This document shows, in pieces, positions 45,802 through 56,544 of a stretch of 64,000 nt of DNA. Origin of the DNA: Lingula anatina (taxonomy: Eukaryota > Brachiopoda > Lingulata > Lingulida > Lingulidae); contig NW_019775765.1 in assembly GCF_001039355.2 (NCBI RefSeq), positions 132,276 through 196,275 on the forward strand, in the 5' to 3' direction. Made by a program: the position numbers and the translations under genes. Within the stretch, counting starts at the first letter, position 1. The number at the start of each line of letters is the position of its first letter. The notes under the pieces are model-generated. The model was not told where the DNA came from. It searched no databases and saw only the letters and a list, made by a program, of their open reading frames with translations.

Positions 45802-48800
45802 ATGCCGGCAATCCAGTGCCCAATAGAAGGCTGTGACTACACCACAGATGACCTTGACGCCACTATCGTAGCAGCCCTACTCACCACACACAGCTCTGTT
45901 CATACCAACGCTCCTGTTACTGCAGCCAAAGTGGAGAAAGTCAAGCGGCCCACAATATCAGCCTGCGGTACCAGCGAAGAGTGGTCATACTTTCAGTCCA
46001 GATGGACAGAATATGCCGGTGCAACAAAAATAGCTGGCAAAGACAGGGTTATCCAATTGCTGGAATGTTGTGATGACCCCTTGCGAAAAGACCTAACTAG
46101 GACAGCAGGTGGGAGCCTTGCAAACAAATCCGTTGATGAGGTGATGGCCGCAATCAAAGCATTAGCGGTACGCACAGAGAACACAATGGTGGCTAGAGTG
46201 CCACTACAGAACATGCGCCAAGACAGAGATGAACCTGTCCGCAACTATGGAGCCCGTCTAAAAGGCCAGGCAGGAGTGTGCAAATTTTCTGTCTCATGCC
46301 CCAGTTGCAACACTGCTGTAAGCTACATGGAGGAGATGACCCGTGATGTTTTAACCCGTGGACTAGCAGACTCTGAGATCCAAATAGACCTTTTAGGGGA
46401 TAAGAACCAGGACATGACATTGGAGGAAGTCCTCCAATTTGTGGAAGCAAAAGAAGCAGGGAAGCGCTCCGCATCACGCTTACAAGAATCCCAAGCAGCT
46501 GAGGCCATCGGTAGCACTTACCGACGCAAGAAAAAAGAGACCTCCACCCCTGCCGAAAAACCACCCCAGGACCCCTGTGGCTACTGCGGAAAAACTGGCC
46601 ATGGCAAGGCTGCTCCTCTACGCATTCGTAAGAGAGATTGCCCCGCCTTTGGACACAAATGCCAGACCTGCACACGATACCACCACCTTGAAATAGTGTG
46701 CCGTAGCAAAGACAAACCCAAGCCGAGCCAGAGGACTACTTCCTGTCATGAGGCAGATGACTGTGAAGGCGCAGTCTTTGAAACGCTCTGCTCTGTCACC
46801 ATCACAACACAACATATGAAAGGCAGGGCCATTGCTTTAGATCATCATATCTATGATCAATTGAATGACACGTGGGTGCGAAGAGCTTCCAAACCACAAC
46901 CGTTCGTCAACCTCAGAATCACGGTCTGTGCAGATGATTACAGAGAGCTAGGCTTCAGCCTTCTATCCTCAGCCACACCAATAGAACATCCCTCAATGGC
47001 TGACACTGGTTGTCAGAGCTGCCTTGCTGGCATTAAGGTAATCCAACGTCTAGGCTTGAAGCGACAGGACCTGATCCCAGTCACTATGAAGATGCACACT
47101 GCTGTCAACAATGGCATCAACATTCTTGGAGCAACTATACTTCGCTATGCTGGGAAGGGCCCATCTGGCAAACTGGTGGAAACAAGACAGATGACTTATG
47201 TCACCGACAGCTCTGACAAGCTCTTTATCAGCAGGGAGGCATGTATTGCACTTGGCATCATACCAAAGACCTTCCCGACTGTGGGTGCATATCACATGTC
47301 GCAGTGTGCATCCGTGTTCCCTGACATTACCCTTACAGCACGTGGTGCCGATGCCCAACACACATGCACTTGCCCCAAACGTCAACCACCTCCCCTGCCT
47401 CCAACCAAGCTGCCTTTCCCTGCGACGGAACAGAATCGTGGGCGACTGAAAGAATACCTTTTGGACTATTACAGGTCCAGTACGTTTAATACATGCGATC
47501 ATCAGCCCTTGCCCCTTATGGACAGCCCGCCAATGAAATTAATGGTAGACCCTTCTGCCACACCAGTAGCCTATCACACTCCAATACCAGTCCCACTTCA
47601 CTGGCAGGAAGAAGTGAAAGCAGGACTTGACCAAGATGTCAGACTAGGGGTCAACGAACCAGTCCCAATTGGCGAGCCAGTCACCTGGTGCCACCGCATG
47701 GTTGTATGTGCGAAGAACAATGGCAGGCTACGCCGCACAGTTGATTTACAGGCTCTGAATGCACATGCTATATGAGAGACCCACCACACCCCTTCTCCTT
47801 TTCACCAAGCCAGGGCTGTTCCCCAAGGCAAGAAAAAGACAGTTCTGGATGCTTGGAATGGATACCACAGTGTACCCATTCGTGAGGAGGATCGCCATCT
47901 CACAACGTTTATCACACCCTGGGGCAGATACTGATACAAGGTTGCTCCCCAAGGGTACATTGCGTCAGGTGATGGGTACACCAGGAGATATGACGAAATT
48001 GTCTCGCACATAACCAACAAAACCAAATGTGTCGATGACGTCCTACTTTGGTCCAGCTCAACAGAGGGGAGTTTCTTCAAAGCCGTAGAGAGGTTAGACA
48101 TCTGTGGTAGACATGGCATCACCCTGAACCCAGAGAAATTTGTTTTCGCACAAGATGAGGTGGAATTTGCAGGATTTGACATTACCCTGGACAGTGTCAA
48201 ACCCAGTTCCAAGTACCTTCAGGCCATCTTGGACTTTCCCACCCCTCGAAACATCACTGATGTGCGATCATGGTTTGGTTTGGTCAACCAGGTTTCATAT
48301 GCCTTCAGCATGGCAGACAAAATGCTTCCCTTTAGATGTCTTCTTCAACCTGGAACTCCCTTCAGATGGGACGAGGATCTCAACAGTCTCTTCGAAGAAT
48401 CCAAGGCTGTCATCTCCAAGGAAATTGAAGAGGGGGTCCAAATATTTGACAAGTCCAGGCCCACATGCCTTGCAACTGACTGGTCCAAAAATGGAATTGG
48501 GTTCTGGCTCCTACAGAAGCATTGCTCTTGCCAGCCTATCCGACCATTCTGCTGCCCATCTGGATGGAAGATTACTCTTGTAGGCAGCCGTTTCACCCAC
48601 TCTGCTGAATCGCGATATGCCCCCATCGAGGGTGAAGCCCTAGCTGTTGCTGATGCTTTGAACAAGACAATGTACTTTGTCCTTGGATGTCATGACCTCA
48701 TCATTGCAGTTGACCACAAGCCATTACTGAAGGTCTTTAGCGGCAGGTCCCTTGATGATATCAACAACCCCCGCCTAAGAAACTTGAAGGAGAAGACCCT

Positions 48801-50667
48801 CAGATACCGCTTCCAGATGGTACATATACGTGGGGTCAAACACCTTGCTGCAGATTGCGTATCTCGTCATCCCACAGGAGATCCAGATAAGCTCCCACTC
48901 CCTGATGACGTTGCTATTGTCAGGCAACATCACCCTCTGTCTCAAATCAGATCCCCTGCCCCCAATCACATCCCCATGGAGGAAAACATGATCTCTGCAC
49001 TTACATCCTCTCTGGCATCCATCACCTTGAAATCAGTGACCTGGGACAGAGTACGCACAGCAACCACAAGTGATGCAGATATGGCTATGCTAGTAGACTT
49101 AATAATCTCAGGTCTGCCAGAGAGCCGCCAAGAGTTCCCCATCAAGCTTCGCGAGTATTATCAGTTCAAGGAGGACCTCAGCACAATTGACGGAGTTGTG
49201 TTGTATAGAGACCGTGTAGTCATCCCACCTGCATTAAGGCAAGACGTCCTCTCTACATTGCACAGTGCCCATCAGGGGATCTCTTCTATGATAACCAGAG
49301 CCGAGTCCTCAGTCTTCTGGCCTGGCATTACACCCGAAATAATATCCATCAGAACAGGTTGTAACCACTGCAACCACATGACCCCCTCCCAACCGAGTGC
49401 CCCTCCGACACCATTGATATATCCTGACTACCCATTCCAGTGCATCTGTGCTGACTACTTCCACTACATGGGTAATAACTACCTTGTCATCATTGATCGG
49501 TATTCCAACTGGCCGATTGTGGAGAGGGCATCCCAAGGAGCGGCTGGCCTGATAGCTTCTCTTCGACGGACATTTGTCACCTTTGGCATAGCCGATGAGC
49601 TATCCTCAGATGGGGGACCGGAGTTCACATCAACTGCCACCAAGAAGTTTCTTTCTGATTGGGGTGTACATCATCGTATGTCATCAGTAGCCTTTCCCCA
49701 TAGTAACTGTCGTGCTGAAGTTGGGGTTAACACAGTAAAACGCCTCATCACAGACAATACCAGCCCCAATGGTGACCTGGACACGGACAGCTTTCAGCGT
49801 GCTATGCTTCAGTACAGGAACACCCCAGACAGAGACACCAAACTCTCACAGGCAATGTGCGTCTTCGGGCACCCCATCCGTGATTTCATCCCCATTCCAC
49901 CGGGAAGATATAAACCACACACCACTTGGCAAGAGACCCTTAAGGCTAGGGAGGAAGCACTCAGAAATCGCCATATGAAGATGGCAGAACGCCTTACGGA
50001 GCACACCAAGAGACTTGTACCCCTTGCAGTAGGGGATCGTGTCCGAATCCAGAACCAGACAGGCCCTCACCCCCTGAAATGGGACAAGACTGGGACCGTA
50101 GTTGAAGTACGGCAGTTCGATCAGTATGTTGTGAGAGTAGATGGCTCGGGACGAGTTACATTACGGAACAGGAAATTCCTCCGGCGTTACACACCTGTCC
50201 TGCAACCCACACCAATCCAGACCATAGACCGTGATCTTCAGCTTCCACATGCTACTCCACCACTTGCCAAACTTGCAGCTGATCAGGAGACAAGGAAGGA
50301 AATCCCTGGCTCTGTTCCAACACTCCCTGCCAAGGTTGCCACTGATCAGGAGGAACGCAAGGAAGAAATCCCTGGCCTACCTGCAACACCTAAGGCCAAG
50401 GCTACCACACAGTCTCATGACACACAAACGCAGTGTGAAACCCCGCCGTCATTGACTGCGCCACCCGTTCCTCAACTGTTCAACACACCCTCACCCGCCA
50501 CAGATACGCCATCCAAAGGGACCGTCACCCCAAAGCGCCGTCTTTTACCTTTGGGGAATGCATCACCACCTAGGCCAGTCAGTGTTAGCACACGTGTTTG
50601 CACCACTCCACGCCCCAGGACAGTGGATAGTCAACCTGGAATGTCCCAGCCTCTTACCATGGATTAA
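45802..50667 (+). pseudogene. gag-pol polyprotein of Gypsy-type element, two in-frame stops
   Basis: One frame of 1,622 codons starts at the ATG 25 bases after the LTR. Gag opens with a C2H2-like finger (CPIEGCDY...H...H) and ends in a Cys/His cluster (CGYCGKTGH, about 261-300). The protease has DTGCQSC at about residue 397. RT runs from about residue 570 with CVDD in place of the common YxDD. RNase H has TDWS, EGEAL and VDHKPL. Integrase has an HH-CC finger (LHSAH, CNHC) and the DDE residues in ADYFHY, SSDGG and RAEVG. A Pro/Thr-rich C-terminus follows with no visible chromodomain. TGA stops at 47773-47775 and 47932-47934 fall inside RT; both look like CGA Arg codons changed by C-to-T at CpG. 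No frameshift is present. Confidence 0.9.
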
Positions 50668-50902
50668 CCTAGACGCTCCACTCGTGCCACTCGACCCCCA
50701 GCTTGGCAAAAAGACTATGAACTGTCATAAACATTTGAACTCCTGTGTAGTTGCACACCAATGTTTGCTGTTCCTGTTGTCATTTGCATATTCAGTTTAA
50801 CTGTTACTTTGTAGTTTACTTGTTTTCAAACACTAGTGACCTCTCATGGATCATTGAAACATTTCAGTCTTTCTACTGACTTTGGTTATCAGTGAACCTA
50901 AA

Positions 50903-50918
50903 GACTTGGGGGGAGAAG
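50903..50918 (+). promoter_or_regulatory. Polypurine tract for plus-strand priming
   Basis: GACTTGGGGGGAGAAG lies directly before the 3' LTR and fits the purine-rich primer needed for second-strand synthesis. Its last five bases equal the AGAAG target duplication, which leaves the exact LTR start open by five bases. Confidence 0.7.
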
Positions 50919-51032
50919 TATAGGATTATTATTTATGTAGACTTATGTAATTTATCTTCCGTTTCAGATAGCGATCATTGTCAAGTTGGACCAATAAACG
51001 CTTAAAGACAAATAGTACAGTGTACTTATTTA
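50919..51032 (+). repeat. 3' LTR (114 bp)
   Basis: It pairs with 45663-45776 and is followed by AGAAG (51033-51037) and then the carrier element. Its AATAAA at 50993-50998 would end the element's transcript. Confidence 0.85.
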
Positions 51033-51509
51033 AGAAGTCGCCATTTTGATTTTTCTTTCTCCAGCTAAGTCTAGAAAATCGCCGATTTCTCGCTCATATA
51101 TATTTCTATCGTCCTTTATATCATAAATAAATGAATATCATCGTCACTGTCTATGTCACTGTCACACGAAAACTTCTCATCAAAGTCCGGGTTTTCAATC
51201 ATTTCAATAACAGTATCCCTTCGCATGTCCCTACCGTAGAGAGGAGCCGCCATCTTGATTTCATTTTCCCCAACTAAGTCTTGAAAATCGCCGTTTTCTC
51301 GCTCATATATATGTCTATCGCCTTAAAAAATGGTGGCAATGAGAGACAAGAAATATACCCGGATGTTAAACTATATATCATTTCATGACTCACGATACAA
51401 AAGAGTACAGAAGACGATCTTTCCAAGATACGCACATATGCGGTTCTGGGCTTTTGGGGTAAGCGATAATTGAACCGCACATATGCGGTGACGGGCTCTA
51501 TGGGGCTAG

Positions 51510-52292
51510 CAGAGTGTTTAACTGACGGCTGTATTCCGCGTTCCTTAATTCACCTCTGCTGAAGTGCTGACAAGCACATTCTTGTAATAAGTGTGGACTC
51601 TTTCGTGACTATAAAAGTGCAGTCGTTTTTACTAAAGCACAGTGCCAATATTACAAACAAGATCGACGTATCTTTGTTTACTTTGGACTATACATAGGAC
51701 TATAAAAACACTTTCAAGGTACGGAGGTGAAGGTCATTCCCTGAATAATACATGTTCCTATAGGTGGTAAGAGTTGCAAACACTTTGTGACAGATTTTAA
51801 CAACAACAAAAAAAATTAAATAAATAAAAATAAATTAAATAAAAAAGAGATCCAGTTAAAATATTTAATGCTGACGTAACAAATTATACCTGTCTGGTAA
51901 ATATGAACGGGAATAGCACATTGAAAGCTATGGTATTCTATTGGAACATAATTTGTCCTTTATCAGGAGTGTATACTCCAAAGCATTAGTGCGCATACAG
52001 TGCATGTGTCAGGTTATACACTAAAACATTTTTGAGCATTGGCCCATCCATGATATGACAATATTAATATACAGTAGATATTTAAAAGTTGTTCCCATAT
52101 GAAATTACAAACTTAATAAATCCTGCTGAGCATATTTCTACATGATTTGATTAATTCAAAAATTAATATATCAGAAAAACACTACGAACTGGGTAACTGT
52201 TCGTTCGCTTCTAAAAAACAAATTGCATTGTAAATGTTTAATAAAACAGATATAAAATAGCACAAGGCAAACAAGGTGGAATATTCTACTCT
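51510..52292. other. 3' flank of LRR gene 5
   Basis: There is no gene. It is closely paralogous to 58714-59454 below gene 6, for example 'tgtttaactg.cggct' and 'tacggaggtgaaggtca'. An A/T-rich low-complexity patch lies at about 51805-51850. Confidence 0.65.
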
Positions 52293-54320
52293 TTACTTAT
52301 GAACTACAGGGGAGGAGGCGTAATGGCCCCTATGCTGTGTCAAACCCCGCCCATCTTTTCTGAGAGGTTCATAGGCGCCACTGGGGGCGCTGCTGGCCAT
52401 CCCATCCGTGTTCTGATACAAATTATCTCCAGAACTTTGACATTCAGGAGACCTTTCACTCTGGACCCCTTCCGATAGCTGGAGACCTTGATTGACGTGA
52501 CCCTGGCTCCTCCCGTTTGAGGGCACTCGGTTTCGACGCTTGAAGAAGCATGTCAGCAACATAGCGATAGTAGCGACAAATGCCAGGAGGGCGGCAACGG
52601 CGACAGATACCGACACAGTTGTGATAGTTTGAACGTTGCTGAGGTCCTTTTGGAGACTGGATAGTTGGGCCGAATTCAAAGTTTTACTAGCAGGCGTGGG
52701 TTCCGTCTTTGTATCGGGAGGAGTTGTTGTTACAATGCTGCAGCTTTCAAAACTTTCGTCTTCAGGTGAACAACCATCTAGCGGATATGACGACAGTGTC
52801 TGGTCGTATAGCTCTCTTGGTTGATAACAAGACCCACTGAAAGATACCCTGGAACCGTATTGGTAAGAAAGCTGTCGGATCCAGGCTAAACGGCAATCAC
52901 AAGTAAAATAATCGGTGGAGAAGTAGAATGATTGAAATTGCTGTAGTTTTGCAACAATGCACCTGTGAAACGTGTCATATTTATTATTGCTTAAGTCGAT
53001 AAACCTCAAAGACTGTGACGGACCGATAAATACATTCTGATCAATTGTGGTGATCAAATTGTTCGAAAAGTCAACATACTTCAAATTTTGACAGCTTTGA
53101 AACAACCGTGGACCAAGGGAGTGGATCCTATTGTAACTCAGATTGATCTTTCTCAACCGTACCTGTGTAACAAAATGGATTGGGTTGACTTCCTGTATCA
53201 GGTTATTACTAAGGTCCAGTTCTTCCAACTGGTCACAATAGTGGAATGACAGCGGATCAAGAGAAGTTATTTTATTGTTGGCCAGGTTGAGTTTCCTTAA
53301 CTGTACCATTTTAGCAAAATGGATTTGATTTACTCCTCGTATTCTATTATTCTTTAAGTCAAGTTCTTCCATCTTTTCCATGTCAGATATTGCATTAGGT
53401 ATGTCTGTTAAAGAAGAACCCATGTAGGAAAGTCTAAGAACTTTCAACGACTTTTGATTGACAAGAACATCAAGATATGAAGTAATACTGGGGTTTTGAC
53501 TAAGATCTAGGATCTCCAGTTTGTTCAAATTAGCGAAGACGTTGACCGGCAGAGAGTTCAGATTACAGTATCTCATGTTTAGATAGGTCAGATTCCGAAG
53601 CAAGCCAATACCCGAAGGCACTTCATAAAGTTGGTAATTGTTGTAAAGGTTCAGCCACTCTAAGGACCTGGGAAGCTTGCCGAATGACGTCACAGAACTC
53701 CGGTTTAGGTAGCAGCTTGCGACTGACAATTTCTGGAGATTGGGTAGATGCTCCAAGGATGCTGGGATACTGCTATATAGGCGGTTGTTGTCAAGCGTTA
53801 GCGACTGGAGTGATGTCAGGTAACTAAGATAGTTTGATGGGTCACCACTTATTCTATTGCCTCCAAGGTCCAGCTCCTGTAGAGACGTTAGATATTCTAA
53901 GGCTGAGGGGACGGCGTTGAGGTAGGAGCTCCGAAATAGCAAAGTTTGCAGGCTATTCTGTACACCGTAATAGAAAGCCAATGAATGCACAGAAGGACTG
54001 GTGCTTCGCGTGTTCCTAATGTCTACACGTAAGGTATTAGGGATATTTCGGAAAGCGCCACTGCGTATAGTAGGCGTAGAACTCGATGAAAATTGTTTGA
54101 CTTGAAATAATTCAACCGTATCGTTGGTAACCGTAAAGTGGGAAGGATATATATAATATCCACTGTAAGGGTCGCAGTAGAATCTCCATTTTGTTTGTCC
54201 TTCCTCAGTAAAATTGGTACAGTCTGAGCAGTAAGAATTGATGGAACAGGCACCTTGGCATATTGAGGGTGTAGCGACAAGCAAACTTGCACAGAAAAGA
54301 AAGAGACCTCCGGGGACCAT
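52293..54320 (-). CDS. LRR type I transmembrane receptor-like protein, gene 5 (14 LRRs)
   Basis: This is an intact 675-residue member. It has a signal peptide ending near SICQG, an N-cap (CSINSYCSDC ... FYC), about 14 LRRs, an LRRCT cap (TCDCRLAWIRQ), a stalk with TTPPDTKTEPTP, a membrane helix ending LLTCFF near residue 593 and an 82-residue tail with LYQNT, AYEPL and a final SPVVHK. It has two LRRs more than genes 1-3, inserted just before the LRRCT (repeats with LRKINLSYNRI and LKYVDFSNNLI). The membrane segment and first half of the tail are nearly identical to gene 1 rather than to neighbouring gene 4, which suggests gene conversion. The ATG at 54320 follows acceptor CATCTCCCACTTCAG. Confidence 0.87.
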   Translation of the reverse strand: MVPGGLFLFCASLLVATPSICQGACSINSYCSDCTNFTEEGQTKWRFYCDPYSGYYIYPSHFTVTNDTVELFQVKQFSSSSTPTIRSGAFRNIPNTLRVDIRNTRSTSPSVHSLAFYYGVQNSLQTLLFRSSYLNAVPSALEYLTSLQELDLGGNRISGDPSNYLSYLTSLQSLTLDNNRLYSSIPASLEHLPNLQKLSVASCYLNRSSVTSFGKLPRSLEWLNLYNNYQLYEVPSGIGLLRNLTYLNMRYCNLNSLPVNVFANLNKLEILDLSQNPSITSYLDVLVNQKSLKVLRLSYMGSSLTDIPNAISDMEKMEELDLKNNRIRGVNQIHFAKMVQLRKLNLANNKITSLDPLSFHYCDQLEELDLSNNLIQEVNPIHFVTQVRLRKINLSYNRIHSLGPRLFQSCQNLKYVDFSNNLITTIDQNVFIGPSQSLRFIDLSNNKYDTFHRCIVAKLQQFQSFYFSTDYFTCDCRLAWIRQLSYQYGSRVSFSGSCYQPRELYDQTLSSYPLDGCSPEDESFESCSIVTTTPPDTKTEPTPASKTLNSAQLSSLQKDLSNVQTITTVSVSVAVAALLAFVATIAMLLTCFFKRRNRVPSNGRSQGHVNQGLQLSEGVQSERSPECQSSGDNLYQNTDGMASSAPSGAYEPLRKDGRGLTQHRGHYASSPVVHK

Positions 54321-55459
54321 TCTGTTACCCTGAAGTGGGAGATGAAAAATATCACAATATCATCATAAAAACACAATTCAAAGTTCAAGAGGTGATAAGA
54401 TATTAGATATTTTCTTTAAACAACATTTCAGTTTTTAGGTGATCTGAAACATTCCATTTAAGACCTCCCAGTAAAAGGAATGGACAAGGACAGCAACATT
54501 AAAAGTTAATAATTAGAATGTCATCAAATATAGAGAGAAGTATATACTAGTAGTACCTGTATTAATACTACTAGAGGAAGTAATATTGGTAGTGATGGAT
54601 GTAGTACAAACGATAATACTTATTTTCTAAAAGTAAGGACATGAGCGATGTTTGTGAAAACGTGTAAAATGCGAGGGGCCATTATTTATTCCAGGAAGTG
54701 GATTAAAAATATTCCACATTATATTCTTTTGTGCTGGCATTCAAACTTTTTACTAATGAAAGTAATGCATGATTTGTGCCCTATATATTCTCTTTTTATG
54801 ATTTTGGTACCGTCTTTATGACCTATTTATTTAAAGTTGATGACCTTTTATTGTATGTGATTCGTTCAGAGGTAGCTTAATTTTGAGATATAAGAGCCCA
54901 AACAGATAAACAGTATGATCATAGAATTGTTGTTACATTGTATGCTAAAATCCCGCTTTTGTATTTAGTGTATTTTGTGACACTTTCCCTTATAACCTCA
55001 GTACGACACACACAATATCTTAAATCATTAAAAACTCTGATAAATTAACACAGCAAATGACTGACGCTCCTAATTTATACGAGAAGGCAATCGTTTATTT
55101 AATTTTTATCAAGATGAACTTAGAACTTACGCTAGACAGGTCTATAAAAAGCACATAGAAGCTTGAAATGCCCAGTGATTTAAACGATAAATCCCTGTAT
55201 GCAAGCGCTAGACACACAAGATGTACCGTAGTAGATGGATCAGTAGGTCAGTATTAACAAGGAGTTATACCTCCTTGATATTAAGCAGGCTCTTGGAAAA
55301 GATTACAAACATTTACATGATAAATCTTGACTAATTTGTTAAAAGAAACAACAATATTACACATCACGTAGAATAGGATGAAGTATTATGTCTATGATGA
55401 ATATGTCACGTAGAATAGGATGAAGTGTTGTGTCTATGATCGGTATTGTTCTTCATTAC

Positions 55460-55548
55460 CTTCTGTACACTGATAAGTGAAACTATTTGAAAGTGTAACT
55501 AAATGACACCCAGCAATCAACTGTTTTACCAAACACCTGTGGCCCTTT
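55460..55548 (-). other. Conserved 89-nt non-coding exon upstream of gene 5
   Basis: It is bordered on the minus strand by acceptor TTTCTTATCTCAATAG|AAAGGG and donor TACAGAAG|GTAATGAAG, has no ATG, and is the same length as in genes 4 and 6. The exon 1 donor (CTTG|GTAAGTAGTATAG) is at 55615-55620, with TTATATACTGATGTCC just before it. The following intron to the gene 5 acceptor is about 1.1 kb. Confidence 0.65.
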
Positions 55549-56340
55549 CTATTGAGATAAGAAAGTAATATATTCAACAAAGCAATATATTTCACTAAAA
55601 ATGAACCTATACTACTTACCAAGTTATTAAGATCAGGACATCAGTATATAAAAGCAACTTTATGTGTGTTGCCTTCAGTCACGTATTCCACAAGCCTCTG
55701 TATATGATAACCGAGTCCGTCGGTTGTTTGCTAGATAAATAAACCATGTACACTAGATTACACACGTTTACCGTATAGCTTCATTTATCAGGTCAGATAA
55801 TATCATTTTACTTTGCAACTCGTGTTTTGTACTTGGTAACTGCTACTTGCCTCAGGTACACTTATATTTGTTTGTTTGTGGTTAATTATTGATACATGAA
55901 ACAGATTGTCTGTCATCCAACTAAGCAAATTCTTTAATTACAACCTTCTTCTTACATTGTTTCTCAATAATTCATTATCACGCGTAGCATACGCTGTCCA
56001 CATGTGTTGTGAATGTTTCTAACTTACATGTGTCACACAACTTAATGCTTTGCCTTCATAAGCTTTAGTCGCTTGCGTGATAATAATAATCTTTTTTTAA
56101 GAAGAAATCATTAAGGCCCCTTGTTTATCTTTCTACGGCACTCAGTGTTATAAATACTGATAAATAGTAAATGATAAGTTAGTTGGTATATTGCCAAGTG
56201 TATGGCAATCTTTTTTTTCGTGTATTCGTTAATCGTTTAGTTTGAATTTGAAAATTCATTTTTTTATTATGGGTCATTTTGTTTGAAGTTGAAGCGTTCA
56301 GCCAAACTTCCATCATTTCTTAAAGAGAATTCACAATCAC

Positions 56341-56544
56341 TTGATTAGCGAATTAACTATTCCGTGGATCAAATATGGCGCGGCCCAATGGAAAGCAATT
56401 CGAGGTTCAATAGTTCCTCCACTGTCCAGACAGCGTGTGTGGGAGGCGGAGCATCCGTTACATTATTGTTAGGGGATTATACGACTGGTTTTCCAGTGAG
56501 TAGCATATTTGATCCTTGGACTGGTTAGTTCGCGAATCACCTGG
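56341..56544. repeat. Foldback sequence, copy 1
   Basis: A left arm (56341-56378) and a right arm (56503-56544) are imperfect inverted repeats around 'gatccgNggactagttagttcgcgaat'-like sequence. The same structure recurs at 63511-63712, and the right arm alone near 40915-40955. It may be a small foldback element that was duplicated with the unit. Confidence 0.55.

Larger units (their letters stand above)
45663..51032 (+). mobile_element. Gypsy-type LTR retrotransposon, 5.37 kb
   Basis: The element has 114-bp LTRs, a single gag-pol frame and a polypurine tract. It is inserted with a 5-bp AGAAG duplication (45658-45662 and 51033-51037) inside a repeat of the carrier DNA element. The uninterrupted repeat unit near 51236-51255 shows what the site looked like before. 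The two LTRs differ at two visible positions, which points to a fairly recent insertion. The order protease, RT, RNase H, integrase places it in Metaviridae (Gypsy). Confidence 0.9.
45009..51505. mobile_element. DNA transposon with CTAG target duplication, split by an LTR element
   Basis: The termini CCCCATAGGATCC and GGGCTCTATGGGG are short inverted repeats, with CTAG on both sides (45005-45008 and 51506-51509). Paralogous flanks at 25839-25842 and 58710-58713 read 'ggcactagcag' with a single CTAG, so they are empty sites. Without the nested LTR element the carrier is about 1.12 kb and non-coding. It has an internal repeat around 'ttttcaatcatttcaataac' (45610 and 51206) and near-palindromic 'ccgcacatatgcgg' motifs at the right end. 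The superfamily is uncertain. Confidence 0.75.

Noticed and set aside
48160-50667. Separate second ORF of the retrotransposon
   Set aside because: It is in the same frame as the upstream gag-protease ORF and is separated only by two TGA codons, so it is one broken gag-pol rather than two genes.
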